This document shows positions 13,477-24,605 of a stretch of DNA of 64,000 nt, one piece after another; within the stretch, counting starts at the first letter, position 1, and each line of letters starts with the position of its first letter. A program made the position numbers and the translations under genes. The stretch lies in the NCBI GenBank assembly GCA_029531795.1, contig JAPEIS010000015.1:310001-374000 (forward strand). Reading direction: 5' to 3'. The notes beneath the pieces are model-generated. The model was not told the DNA's origin and searched no databases. It saw only the letters and a program-made list of their open reading frames with translations. Source of the stretch: Sclerotinia nivalis (Eukaryota; Ascomycota; Leotiomycetes; Helotiales; Sclerotiniaceae).

Positions 13477-14634
13477 TTAAGTTTCATCTTTATTGGTAGA
13501 CGGTGGGCCATCTTCAGTCTCCACGTCCCTCATTTCTACCAATCCGTACGATGCCGAGGAGGACCTTGGGCGAGCAGAAGGAACCCAGGAGAATAATCTT
13601 GTTAAGGCCGATACAGTAGCCGGTTTTTCGGGTCCTGAAAATTCGTTATCTTGAATATCCTCGTTTGAGGTTGGAAGCAGCTGGCTGAGCAAATTGGCAT
13701 GTTCTGGAGACGTATCCTTGAAATAATTATAACAGACAGTTGAAATCATGACCACCAAGCCGCCCGTTATTTTCCAAGCTGTGAACCCTGGTGATCTCAA
13801 TTCTGGAAATGTGGCGTATTGAGTTGCTGCAATGGTGAGCAAGCTGATGGAAGTCCCAACCAACTTCATGAGGTTATCTTTTTTCCTGAGCATGGCAGCC
13901 ACAATCAAACCAACAACAGATGTCAGACATGAGAAATATATCGCAATCGTTATAGTAGATGTCATTGAAAGATTCGAATTCGTCCCGCGATCGGTTGTCA
14001 TCCTAGTAGCGATAGGATACGAAACGATGGAAAAGAAAACTCCCCAGAGGTAAAGCCATAGTTGCGACTCCCAAAATGATCCGATTTTGGTGAGAGACTC
14101 ACTAGCAATGCTAGCAATTGCAGAAAACACCGCTATCACCAACCCTGCCATAGGAGCCACGAGCCAGCCTTTTGTATTATCGCCTGACGGAATGTTGAAC
14201 AGAAAAAGCCCGAAGCAAAGGAACCCAAGAGATATCCATGATTGACTATTGCCTTGCTTTCTAATCCAAAGATGATGCAGAATTGCTGTCGCCGGGATTT
14301 TCGCAAGCATACATACTTGTAGAAGACTCGGTGATGTGGATGGTAGAGCCGTAAAATATATCAGGTTATTTGTGAGATAAAATGCAGCAGGGACGCCATA
14401 TGGCAAAATGTCCTTGAAACCATTCCTGTTGCACTTCTTTTGTATCGAGGCAAGTCCTTCATCTGAATAGTTGATAATGATAGCTGCGATGGCAAGTTTT
14501 AAGGTTTCGGAAAGCAGAGCAATCAATGATGGAGTGATTTGAGGAGCTGTATGAAGGGCAAAGTATGCATAATTTGCGCGTATGGTTTCTCCCACGATAT
14601 AGATTGGGAGGAGGTTGTCGGTGAATGAACTCAT
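13477..14634 (-). CDS. nucleotide-sugar transporter (UDP-galactose/CMP-sialate type)
   Basis: This single exon of 385 aa starts at the ATG ending at 14634. The protein is largely hydrophobic, with about nine to ten membrane segments. It begins with an ANYAYFALH-type stretch and has the family's conserved middle part (AAFYLTNNLIYFTAL, about residue 82 on; then LLQVCMLAKIPATA). This fits the nucleotide-sugar transporter family of Golgi antiporters, which import UDP-sugars into the lumen in exchange for UMP and supply glycosylation. The last ~70 residues are hydrophilic, Ser-rich and probably cytosolic. The substrate cannot be assigned from sequence; UDP-galactose is a family-based guess. The gene stands alone. 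Confidence 0.85.
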   Translation of the reverse strand: MSSFTDNLLPIYIVGETIRANYAYFALHTAPQITPSLIALLSETLKLAIAAIIINYSDEGLASIQKKCNRNGFKDILPYGVPAAFYLTNNLIYFTALPSTSPSLLQVCMLAKIPATAILHHLWIRKQGNSQSWISLGFLCFGLFLFNIPSGDNTKGWLVAPMAGLVIAVFSAIASIASESLTKIGSFWESQLWLYLWGVFFSIVSYPIATRMTTDRGTNSNLSMTSTITIAIYFSCLTSVVGLIVAAMLRKKDNLMKLVGTSISLLTIAATQYATFPELRSPGFTAWKITGGLVVMISTVCYNYFKDTSPEHANLLSQLLPTSNEDIQDNEFSGPEKPATVSALTRLFSWVPSARPRSSSASYGLVEMRDVETEDGPPSTNKDET

Positions 14635-15521
14635 GATTTAATGGTATAAGAAAGAGCAATTCGGAGGTTTGAATGCAAGAAAGTTTTGAATTCAAAAAGC
14701 TTTGCCTTACCAGTATTCAGGAAGTAAGGGGCACGACAGAAATGGAAAATTTGTTTCATACATATTTGTTATTTTGATCTAGTTCGCCAGTGGCTTTCTC
14801 ATATCAGAAAATATGATAGATCAAAAGATAAGCAGCCATGATGAGATGAATCCTTGAGATCCTCATACTTTGAATTGATTTCGAAGTCGATTGAAGAGCG
14901 GCAAACTGAAGGACTGATTTGATAGTTGAGGTGGAAATTATCTGATAAACCTAATTTGTTCCTTCATAAATACTGAGACCCATCCCGGTCGCAATATCTT
15001 ATGCGAGAATTCTAGAGAACATGACGGTTTCGTGTAACGGTTAGCCAATCGGTAGGAATGCTACTCGAAGGAATCTCACTTGTAAGTCTCAAAACATTGT
15101 GGTTGATTTAAAGGGGTTGGCGATGTGTGTGGAGTCGAAGCTTATGTAGGAGAAGGACAACATCCATTTGGCGTTTTTGTTTTAGATCTCGAGGAGGTAA
15201 AATTCGAGATGCAAATGATGAGGGGAACCTTTACAGCAGATAAGAACGAAAGTGATATAAACTTTTCAAAGTAAACAATGTGACTTCATACAAGATTTGA
15301 AATAGGTTTCAACCACATATATTATTATCCACACAAAATATGCTGAGCGAGAGGCAATCTAAAAAGTTGTTCAGTTCAAAACATCTGTCTACTCTGTACT
15401 ATCGAAGGAAGACCAATAGGATACTCCTACAGTTGCTATAAGAATCGAACCTCTCTATCTACTTCATTCCATCCATCCACATCAAACGAATGAAGCCAAG
15501 AAGACCAAAAAATGACAAAAG
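14635..15521. other. intergenic between sugar transporter and tRNA-Pro
   Basis: About 890 bases. It contains the presumed promoter of the minus-strand sugar transporter. No other gene or repeat was seen. Confidence 0.6.
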
Positions 15522-15622
15522 GGGCGTTGCCCGGGATTGAACCGGGGACCTCTTACATGGATTATCAATCTTGACAACTGATATATCCCTAAGCAAGAAT
15601 TATACCACTAAACCACAACACC
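15522..15622 (-). tRNA. tRNA-Pro (anticodon AGG) with intron
   Basis: On the minus strand the acceptor arms GGTGTTG and CAACGCC pair over seven positions with one G-T pair, and are followed by discriminator C and a T-run terminator. The D arm has the TRGY-type A box and the T arm is CCCGG-TTCAATC-CCGGG, perfectly paired. The anticodon stem is CTTGC/GTAAG, with loop TT-AGG-G interrupted one base 3' of the anticodon by an intron of about 29 nt, the canonical place for nuclear tRNA introns. AGG reads CCN proline codons as IGG. The C discriminator matches fungal tRNA-Pro. Confidence 0.9.
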
Positions 15623-16197
15623 AAACAAACTTTATCATTTGAGCTTGCTTCGTACCCATCTCTTAGATATATAAAGGCGTTGTCAAGGAATGCTTCAATG
15701 TGGGGTAAAGCGGGGCACATCGAGCATGTCTCGTGATGATATCAACCCAGATTTGATGATTATATAAGGGAGGGATCTTTTCTATTGTAAATATTCCACA
15801 GCTTTCATATTCATATCCAATTGTTCATATTCAATCATTTTCAATGTCATCACAGACACAAATTATTTATTTACAGCACATAAACTTTTATTTTATTTCT
15901 TAAGATGTATCTCAAAAACGGCGCAAATATGCGCATCGATGACAAACGGACCGACAATTTGGGGTCCCCGGCTAAATGAAATCACTAGTGCACTAGAAAT
16001 CTCTTCCCGCTGTCGTGATTTGTAGCGGAGATTCTCGGGAATGAAACGGCGCAGTGCCATATAGGTACTTACATCTTACATCCTAGGTACTTACTTACTA
16101 GATACATTTCGTCCAGCCTTCCCCCTTTTTTTTTTTTTTTGGCTTCAATCATTCTCAACCATCCATAGGTAACCTGAGTCAAGTATTAATTGGCAAG
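15623..16197. other. promoter region of the amino-acid permease
   Basis: No gene. It includes a run of T residues at about 16123-16140 followed by pyrimidine-rich sequence up to the permease start, typical of a fungal promoter and leader. Confidence 0.5.
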
Positions 16198-18293
16198 ATG
16201 GTTCGCGAAGGGGAAGACAGTAAGAGTGTCATAATTGAGGCAAGAGATGATGCTCAATTGGTGAGTAATTGGTTTTGATATCAAATTATCAATTATGAAG
16301 ACTTTCAGCTGATCTTATCTTCTCTAATTATAGGAAACACTTGGCTACAAACCCGTGAGTTGAAAATTTATTCGAGAATCGAAATCATGAAGGTATTTGC
16401 AACGACTCACAAAATGATATAGGTTTTACATCGAACATACACTCTCATTGAAAATTTTTCAACATCATTCGCTGCCTTGTACTTCGTTGGTGGTGTGAGA
16501 GTTACTTACACCACCGGAATTGCCTCCGGAGGTCCCTTAGCTTATTGGTAAGTTGTGCGCCCGGGATCTGGAACTTTTCATATAATTTCTAACATTTTTG
16601 AAATCTAGGACGAGTTATCTTGTAACATGCTTTTTTACCTTCATTACTGCGGCAGTCATAGCAGAAGTCTGTTCTGCATCACCCTCAGCTGGTTCCATCT
16701 ATCTTTGGGCAGCTGAAGCTGGAGGAGCCAAGTATGGACGATTTTTAGGATTTGTAGTTGCTTGGTGGAGTACTACTGCTTGGATGACATTTTGTGCAAG
16801 TAAGTTCATCTCAAATTTATCATTCCTGAAGTCATTTATTCTGATTACTTGCAGGCAACACCCAAGGAGCTGCAAATTACATGCTTTCGGTAAGTTTAAT
16901 ATACACGTGATGCTCTCGCAACTCGACGAGTTGCGATTGCCATTACTGGATGTTATCTAATTTTTAACAGGAAATCGTTGTTTTCAATCTAGATTTCCCA
17001 ACGGATACCAGTGACATTAAGTTCCGAGCAGTCCAATGGATTTGTACTGAAGTCCTTCTTGCACTAGCCGCAATTGTGAATTTTCTACCACGTTAGTCGA
17101 CATATCTCATTCAAACCATTGTTGAATACTGACGCATTGGAATAGCTCGTCTCTTCAAATATATATTTTGGATCTCGAGCTTCCTGGTAATGCTTGACTT
17201 CATTCTCAACATCATCTGGTTGCCAATTGGAGCTGCCAGAACCATCGGTTTCCGCACTGCAGAGGAGGCATTCATGACAACCTACAATGGAACTGGTGCA
17301 CCTGCTGGATGGAATTGGTGTTTGTCTTATCTCGCTACTGCAGGTATTCTTATTGGATTCGACGCTTCTGGACACGTTGCCGAAGAAACCAAGGATGCTT
17401 CCATCACAGCCGCCAGAGGTATCTTCTGGAGTGTGATTGTAAGTGGAATCGGAGGATTTGCCACAATCATTCTGTTTCTGTTCTGCACACCGGATCCAGA
17501 TACATTGTTCTCTTACGGTTCGCCTCAGCCGTTCGTACCTCTTTATGCGGTCGTTTTAGGACAAGGTGGCCACATCTTCATGAACATCATTGCCGTAGTC
17601 GCACTTTGGTTCAACACTGCAATTGCCATCGTCGCCGCATCTCGACTTGTTTTTGCAGTAGCTCGTGATGGCGTTCTTCCATTCTCGGGGTGGGTATCAC
17701 GTGTTTCCGCCGAAGGTCAACCACGTAATGCCGTTCTCGTAATCTGGGGTTGCGCTTCACTTGTGACTTGCACAATCTTACCCTCTGCAGTCGCATTCAC
17801 ATCTCTCATCTCTGCTGCTGGTGTTCCATCAGCCGCCGCATATGGACTTATTGCTTTTGGAAGATTTTTCTTGACACCACATTCATTTCCCAAGCCAAGA
17901 TGGAGTTTGGGTAGATGGAGCAGGCCATTTCAATTCATCTCGATTTTTTGGAACGGTTGGGTTGTGGCAATTCTTTTCAGTCCTTATTCATTTCCCGTCA
18001 CTGGAGCTACCTTAAATTGTAAGTACCTCTCAATCATTACTAAACCTACTCGTCGCTTGATAATATACTAACATATCTTAGATGCGCCAATAATCATGGC
18101 AGGAGTCACAATCCTAGCTGTAATATCCTGGTGGTTCACACCAGTAGGAGGATGGCTTCCTCGAGAACGCATATCACATTTTGTAGAAAGTGAAGGAGCG
18201 CCGGCAGAAGGGCTCCGACAAGAACCCGATGGACAACTCCAGGTACCTGAGTTAGAAGGGGATGCAAGCCCAGCTACTTATTCTGAGAAGTGA
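16198..18293 (+). CDS. amino-acid/GABA permease, APC superfamily
   Basis: Eight exons can be joined with clean splice sites and frame: 16198-16260, 16334-16354, 16423-16547, 16609-16799, 16855-16889, 16971-17091, 17146-18018 and 18082-18293, giving 546 aa. Exon 2 is a 21-base micro-exon encoding ETLGYKP. The early membrane segments include TGIASGGP and the AEVCSASPSAGSIYLWAA block, and a consensus GFDASGHVAEETKDAS lies in the middle. Together these are typical of the fungal GABA/choline/amino-acid permease group (Uga4/Bat1-like) with about 12 membrane spans at the plasma or vacuolar membrane. The hydrophilic C-tail is short. Substrate is not determined; GABA or another amino acid is inferred from the family. 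No disabling change was seen. Confidence 0.9.
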
Positions 18294-18853
18294 GATACTC
18301 GATGACCGCTTTGAATTTTCTCTAAAGAATTAAGATGCTGATCTTCGCTCTGTGTTTAAAGTGGAGAGCTTTTAGATAGGACTCCCTGGCATTAAAAGAC
18401 TCCTTGAACATATTGGTGTAAGAGTAGATAGATTTGAAAGACGGCACGTATTGCAGCATATATTTGGGAATGGTTTCATACACATAGAATAATAATACAT
18501 GGGCATTTAAGTGGAGTTTTCGTTAGCAGGCGGTTGATCTTTCGGTATTCGAGTTTTTGATAGTTCAGACTACAGTCAACAATGGGAGATTTTCGGCTCT
18601 TGAATATTCCTATAAATTGAACCTGTTTCGAATGTCGAGGTTAATTGCTGCATTGAGTTTATCTGGAATACCGAAACCATGTGGATATTGAATCTGAGCT
18701 GATAAGGTTATGGCACAATAGGTCAATTTGGGATTAGTGAAAGTTATCAAGCTATTGTATTTATCTGCGATAATAGCAATTACCACCCATGTTCCACCAA
18801 TCCATCCCTCAACACTCATCCCAACCTTAAACCATAGCCCCCTCGCTCCTTCC

Positions 18854-19726
18854 CTATACTCGTCTCGAAATAGCAGGACCCCTCCACTCCAATTCCCACG
18901 GCTTAACTCCAATTCGCACACCATTCTCATCCACGTTGACGCATCGCATACATTGCACATGTACACATTCTGCGTTCACGACCAGGACTCGCTGTTCTTT
19001 TCCTTGGATGATACCAATTTCTTCGTCTTTTCTTTGGCAGTTTGGGGACCGGGAGGTGTGTTGACACTTGATGGGGGGTTAGGGTTAGTTGTTCGTCTAG
19101 GTGGGTTGGATGAGTGTGAAGGGGATCATGTGAATGGAGATCTTGTGGAAGGGGGATAGGGAATACTTACTTGGCAGCAGCGGAAGAAAGGGGGAGGTTT
19201 TGGTTTCGCGTCGGTGGTTTCTTTTTGCTCGCTCGGGTTCTCTGGGGATTGAGAGAGGGGTTGCGAGGTAGAAGCTTCCAAGGCATCGGCTGCGCCATCG
19301 AGGAGAGCGGTCGTGATGGCTGTTCTCTCTGATGCGCGAGTAAAGAATCTGGATTCGGAAGCTTCGTCGTTGGGCTGTCGAATTTATTAGATATGATTCT
19401 TCAAATAATCAAACGCGAAGATGTCGCGTGATAGAGTCTCTTCCGTCTAGCTCAAAATCGAACAAAAGAAACTTGAAGACATATAGATAATAATGAAAGT
19501 AGATCGAAAGAGAGAAAGAAGAGTGAAGAGTACTCACCATATTATTAACTAAGTTCAAAACCGAAGGCTCGAAAGAATGATTAGGATGATTGCTTTCGTA
19601 GAGAATAGCCCTATTGCGCATATTGATCGCCGTTACGCTATTCTCATCAGGAACAACAGAAGCATCAGACGCATTGCGAATATCAGGTGCAGTAACATCT
19701 GTTGGTACGGTGAGAGAAGAAGACAT
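18854..19726 (-). CDS. hypothetical three-exon protein
   Basis: I do not recognise this gene. A model with three exons reads through: 19538-19726, 19171-19374 and 18854-19066, giving 201 aa. Both introns start with strong donors (GTGAGT, GTAAGT) and are in phase 0. The N-terminal part is Ser/Thr/Asp-rich, the middle is Pro-rich and ends in FFRCC, and the last exon encodes a compact segment with several Cys (VHVQCMRCVN) and a basic end. The acceptor of the last intron (CAAG) is the least certain. It is convergent with the permease, with about 560 bases between their stops. No family could be named; it might be a small nuclear or cytosolic protein specific to the lineage. Confidence 0.5.
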
Positions 19727-20546
19727 GGTAGAAGAATCCAATTGGTGAGCTTGGAAGAGTGCAGTATTGGAGAAGACGGTGTCAAAGTAATATAGTCCAG
19801 AAAAAAATTGATGGGATGTAATTACTCAAAAGGTGGTTGTTGTTGTTGTTGTGATGGAAGAGGTTGTACTTGTGTTTTGTGGAAAGGAGATCTCGGTAAA
19901 AGATCTTGGTTTTGTATTGGTTGAATTTTGGTAGGGAAGGCTCGAACCGTACCATTGATTAAAGTTAATTCTTGGATAAGTTTGTGAATATATCATTATT
20001 GAGTTTCTAAGGTTAAAGATAACTTGTGAGATAGATGATCCACTTCTTTCTGCTGGGTATTTGCAGATCAAAAAAAAATTACAAACTTTTTGGTTGTGCA
20101 AAGATTGCTCCTTGATTTTTTTGATGCTTCAAAGAAAAGTTTTGAGCTGGTGTTTACTCCCTCCATATACAGCTAAACAATCTCAATATATGATCCCATT
20201 AACACTCGAGAAACTACCCGTAAAGCTTATATCCTCAAGCAAAAATAGAGGTTTGAAGCCGCATGTATATCAAACGAAACACATTCATTCCTTTTCTGGT
20301 GTTTCCTACCTCATCTCATTTCACTCCATGATACAAGCCGACAATGTTTCCGCACATTATCACAGTCTAAGAAACAAAGGGTTGGAATCCTAAATCCTAT
20401 TGAACAGATTTCTTTAAAGGCACTTACCTGATTTCAAATGAAAATTCCAAACTATCATCATCATGATCAGCCCGAAAGTCAACTCTTGTTTCTTGAACTA
20501 CTTTCCCCTGGGCAATGGTTGCCTCCTTCATCGTTTTCCGTAATTA
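19727..20546. other. intergenic upstream of the hypothetical gene
   Basis: About 820 bases, including the presumed promoter of the minus-strand gene. It has a GTT triplet tract near 19836-19850. The short plus-strand open frames have no recognisable content. Confidence 0.5.
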
Positions 20547-21360
20547 TCATTTGGTGAGAGCCGCTGCCTCATGAGCAACAGGCAAAAACAATGCCTTGAT
20601 TTTCTCCCTCTTAAGAGTCCAACTAAACTCCTTGCAACTCTCTGGCTTGAGTATTATAGGGGCTTTTAGAGTCAAATTTGCACTGTTGCCACCATGGTGG
20701 AGAGAATCAAAGCAATATGGGATATTGAGATATTTTAAGATCACCCAGGGACATGACTTCCCCCGGTTCTTGACGAGACATCTGAATATGTCACACGTAT
20801 CGACTATGGTAATGTTGGGAAGCCCTCTAGATCACCCATCAACTCGAATTTCCTCAAATTGTGCAAATCAACAAAAATTCCATTTGCTATCAATCACTTG
20901 ACGAGGTTCTGTTATGTGAGGAAGAAGGCTTCCAGTTTGAAGATCCGTCCAAGCATGAATTCAACTTTAGTTCCCTCTGTTCTTTCGGCTTCTCCATATT
21001 GAAATATTTTGCTAACAGTTTTGTGATGATGAGGGAGATACTGTATGTCGACAGGGTCTTTTTCATATCGGGAATCGGCTTCTGCTTCAAAATCTTAAGG
21101 TCTCTGGTGTCTAGCGTACATATGCAAAGTTCGTGGAGCCTGGTGACACTATTGTTAAGCTCAAAATTCATGGATATAGTTACGCAGTCTGTGAGGGCGT
21201 CAGGGCTGTCAAGTCGAAATGGTTGGCAGTTATATCCTGTTTACTGAGACGTCACTTCAGGAGGCAACCACATTTCTGCTGAAGGATCCGGATGATTTTG
21301 TTTTCTTGGCATAATTGGCAATGGTCGTTTGGTGTTTTACAGACCCCTGTTTTTAGAATG
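20547..21360 (-). pseudogene. broken LRR/F-box-like gene
   Basis: Minus-strand coding pieces in different frames line up in order: an N-terminal piece with DHCQLCQENKII near 21330, a frame at 20890-21240 with RLHELCICTLDTRDLKIL, a short piece near 20800-20880 with LHNLRKFELMGDLEG, and a C-terminal piece at 20547-20744 with LKYLNIPYCFDSLHHGG. The leucine spacing and 'RKFELMGDLEG' style suggest leucine-rich repeats, as in fungal F-box/LRR proteins. In-frame stops (for example just upstream of 21240) and frame changes lack good splice sites. I therefore read it as a decayed gene, although a multi-exon gene is not fully excluded. Confidence 0.45.
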
Positions 21361-21592
21361 TTCAAATATTTAATATTTAAAATTCGAAATATGTTGGGAC
21401 TAGATGCCGAAAATATATCAAGATATATTGTGAGATATTTCGAAGATTGTGTAGTGAATTTGAAGGAAGAGATAAATTGATACTTACTGATGCTTTTGAT
21501 GAGAATTTCGAGGAGGAAGGCAAATTGGAAGGAGTTGTATACATGTTCAGTTGACTAAAAATCTATTAGTCTTCTATTTTGGGCCAGACTCT

Positions 21593-21612
21593 GGGTAGCG
21601 GGAAGCGGACCC
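21593..21612 (+). repeat. copy 1 of a direct repeat (GGTAGCGGGAAGCGGACC)
   Basis: This 18-base word is repeated exactly at 22576-22593 in the same orientation, about 980 bases away. Similarity extends upstream in a looser form (AAAATCTA...GGCC). It may be the end of a repeat family. Confidence 0.75.
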
Positions 21613-21929
21613 ATCCACTGTTAGGGTTTTGGAATAATCTAAATTGAATCTAACAATTAATTCTTTCAATGCAATGAAGTCACATGGAATTATGAAATCA
21701 TGATATGTCTCTTATTTAACTGGTGTATTTCAGGCATTAAGAAAAATAATGGGTTTAAGACGATGTGCTTCGAATATTTATAACTCTTTGAGCATTGAAC
21801 GCTCTTAGATGATAGATCTAATCCAACAGTCCAAATATCGGTACGCGAAGAACCACAACATGATCAAGCCAATTGCACCATCCAAATCATGAGAATAAGT
21901 GAAAACGAATTTCAGTCTAAAACCCTCAT

Positions 21930-22208
21930 TTATTTACCCAAGTCCCTTGGCCCCGAAGGACTACTCCCTCTCCACCGCTTTTCTCTGCAAACTGGTTTCC
22001 CTGCTTCTATCGTCTTCCACATTCTATCCTCTTCTTCCTCGACCATACGTTTCTCGAGTTTCAGGCAAGCTTCCTTGAGACTTTGGAGGACTTCCGCGGA
22101 AAGAACTTGATGATCCTGGAGTTTGAGGTCGACGACTTCCGAATCTGAGAAGGAGGATGATAGGGGACTTGGACGATGTGACCGTTGGGCTTTCATAGAT
22201 CGATACAT
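21930..22208 (-). CDS. small hypothetical coiled-coil protein
   Basis: From the ATG ending at 22208 this encodes 92 aa: a Ser/Arg-rich start, then a charged helix (about residues 30-65) with EACLKLEKRMVEEEEDRMW, likely a short coiled coil, and a basic Gly/Pro end. The frame is open further upstream but the composition there is AT-rich and unlike protein, so this later start is preferred. No family was recognised. It lies between the two copies of an 18-base direct repeat, which raises the possibility that it belongs to a mobile or duplicated segment. Confidence 0.35.
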   Translation of the reverse strand: MYRSMKAQRSHRPSPLSSSFSDSEVVDLKLQDHQVLSAEVLQSLKEACLKLEKRMVEEEEDRMWKTIEAGKPVCREKRWRGSSPSGPRDLGK

Positions 22209-22575
22209 TGTGGAGTTTTGAATTGGTAGTATCAGATTTACTTGAATGTTGAAGGTGATAATAATAAGTATATAGATAATTGAAGGCTGATAACACCAAT
22301 ATTTGATATCTTTACGGTTCCTATTTTTGACAAGGTGGCGTCGAGAAGAGAGTTGGAAGATATCTAGGAAGTACATGATCTGGAGTTTGTGAAAGAATTT
22401 ATTCGTTTGCTAAAATTGGAACATTGAGACACCAAACTATCAAACGTATCAAGTGCCGGCAGCTGAATTGTACGGTAAAAGGTGATTGTGTATTGTGTAT
22501 GAAGCTAGGTAGGGTAAACTGCCTAATATGCTTAGCTAAGTGAGGTCCAGAAAATCTAATTTAGGCCGGATCCAT

Positions 22576-22593
22576 GGTAGCGGGAAGCGGACC
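22576..22593 (+). repeat. copy 2 of the 18-bp direct repeat
   Basis: Exact copy of the word at 21594-21611, with looser upstream similarity. See copy 1. Confidence 0.75.
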
Positions 22594-23384
22594 TTAATTA
22601 CTAGACATTGGATAGGACTAACTACACTGTACACATTGCCAGAAAGTTTCATGTCTGTGTATCAAATGGCCTTATTTCCTCATATTCTGGACCTTGGATC
22701 TAGTGGGGAACAGCCATAAAGTGTAAAGAAAGAGGACGAGATATGGAGTGAGGTAGTAAAAATATGAAATATATTTGAAGTTTAGACTCTGTCCAATAGA
22801 ATTTAAGATGGTGGAATCTAACTCAGCTTGTGACTTCCTATTTCTGTCATTTTTCATTCATTTTTCAAGGCAGATATCTATGCTGAGTAATATAAATTTG
22901 GGAAAGAATATGTTTTAAGGAGAGGAATGTATGGCAATGCTTGCAATTCAGGTCGGTAATAGCTCTGGGGTTATATATTTGGAGAAAGCTACTCGATTTA
23001 TATATGTGAAATTTCTCTCTGAGAGTTCGCAGTTCTATGAACTTTAATATAAGGTTATTGGAAAGAAATTTCAAAGCTCTACCCTTTTTCCTAAACAGCT
23101 TTTAGAAGATGCTAGCATGCGAAGAGAGATCTGACTACGGTGATAAATCTAGCTGCCTGATATCTTTGCGTTTATGGTTTGTCTTTATCCACCAAAGGGT
23201 TTGGAGTACTAGCAGCCTTGCTTCCAATTAGAATTGACGTCTTGAAACATCCATATTTGTTATTGGGGTTCTACATCGAACTTAACCCCGCCTCCCCCAT
23301 TCCCGCCCTTTCAAACCACGGGTAAAGTGCTTAAAGATCCTGGCATATAGGTGAAAGCCCAGGAGTGATTATCCATCGTCTCGG
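22594..23384. other. intergenic
   Basis: About 790 bases with no supported gene and no repeat with visible ends. Confidence 0.5.
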
Positions 23385-24553
23385 TCAAATCAATTCAACA
23401 TTCCATGGAATGGGATAGATAATGGACGGCTCCAACTTAAATACCATATCCGTCTGTTGCAACTCCAGAGAAAGCTTTGTACACTGTTCCTTATATGTAT
23501 CATCTGCAACTGAAGAGCAACAAACATGAATTTCTCGTAGAAAAAGTAATTGTAAGTTCTTACTGGCGGTGAAGTCTCGAAACAAAAAATTAAGTGTTTT
23601 TTGATGGGGGTCTTTTCCATCTGAGATCAATGATAGCTGGGAGACTGAAGCCGGTACAAGATCATTGATGAATGGCTGACTATATGCTGTCGTTTGATCC
23701 ATAGAGGAAGCGACTCTAATGTCGCACATCACGATTTCGAGAGGCAACTGGAGTGTTCTCAATCGTTGAAAGCCATGCATTGATACTTTGCCAAGGGACA
23801 ATGAGCCGTGTAGTTCAGAGATAGAAATAGAAAGCTGCTCGAGGTGATTGCCTGCTTCTCGCCCAATTGTTGTGACAAATTTGCAAATGTCCCAATCTGG
23901 AAGATCAATACCCTTTTTTAGTCTCATGCGAGTATTCGAGTGCTTTGAGATGAGGAGTGTGCTTTAGAAAATACGCGAGAGCTGCATCATCAATATGGCA
24001 ACGCATTAGATGGACAACCTCAAGATTTCGCCTGTAATTACAAAAAATATCTCTGGATTCAATATTCAAGAGAGCATCACCCGTGACTGTATAAAGATAG
24101 CCGACAAACGACTGCACGTGCGGCAAAGACAGGAAAGGAGCTAAACTTTGTAGGTCGACCCCATCACAGGGCCCCCAAGCGCCGGATGTTCTGAAATTTG
24201 TCACCTGGGCAAGTGAGCGTCCATCCCAAGATTGATGCTGTTGCGTAGCCTCTTCTACGACGGTACGGAGTAGCTTATAGGTTGCGACATCCGCTTTCCA
24301 ATCTTCTGGTAAAATAAACTTTTTGATGTTCGGCAGAAGCGTCAGAAGAAAAACAGCAGCAGTTTGTGAGTACTGTTTTACCTGCAGTTTCTCCTCAATA
24401 TCGGCATGGAATGCTTCCCAACCGATACCCGCTTGCTGTAGATGAGGAGAGCCTCGAAGTAATCTTATCACAGCCTCGCCACGCTGAGGGTCTAGAATGT
24501 CTGAAAGAAAATGACGGGGTGGGGTGCGAACACGTATGCTATCTCTAAAAAAA
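23385..24553 (-). pseudogene. F-box/LRR-type protein, 5'-truncated and frameshifted
   Basis: Two minus-strand open segments, from about 24553 to 23905 and from 23927 to 23385, form one continuous protein of about 385 residues if a single base is discounted in the run of six T at 23914-23919 (six A on the coding strand). The protein has the layout of fungal F-box proteins with irregular leucine-rich repeats, for example LEVVHLMRCHIDDAALAYFL followed by LKALEYSHE. The N-terminal F-box itself is missing: coding similarity stops at a T-tract/TAG acceptor-like site near 24553, and no upstream exon was found in the following 300 bases, which hold a coding fragment on the other strand. It is therefore broken in two ways, by lost 5' end and frameshift. 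The frameshift could in principle be a homopolymer sequencing error. Confidence 0.6.
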
Positions 24554-24605
24554 AATTGGCAGTTCGAATCTCCAAGATGCTACATAGTATGTTTCACATG
24601 CACCA

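Noticed and set aside
17309..17796. Alternative open frames inside the large permease exon
   Set aside because: They are Arg- and Cys-rich shadows in other frames of a clear membrane-protein exon.
19075..19090. Telomere-like TTAGGG words
   Set aside because: Only about two copies occur, within ordinary genic sequence, so there is no telomere or interstitial array.
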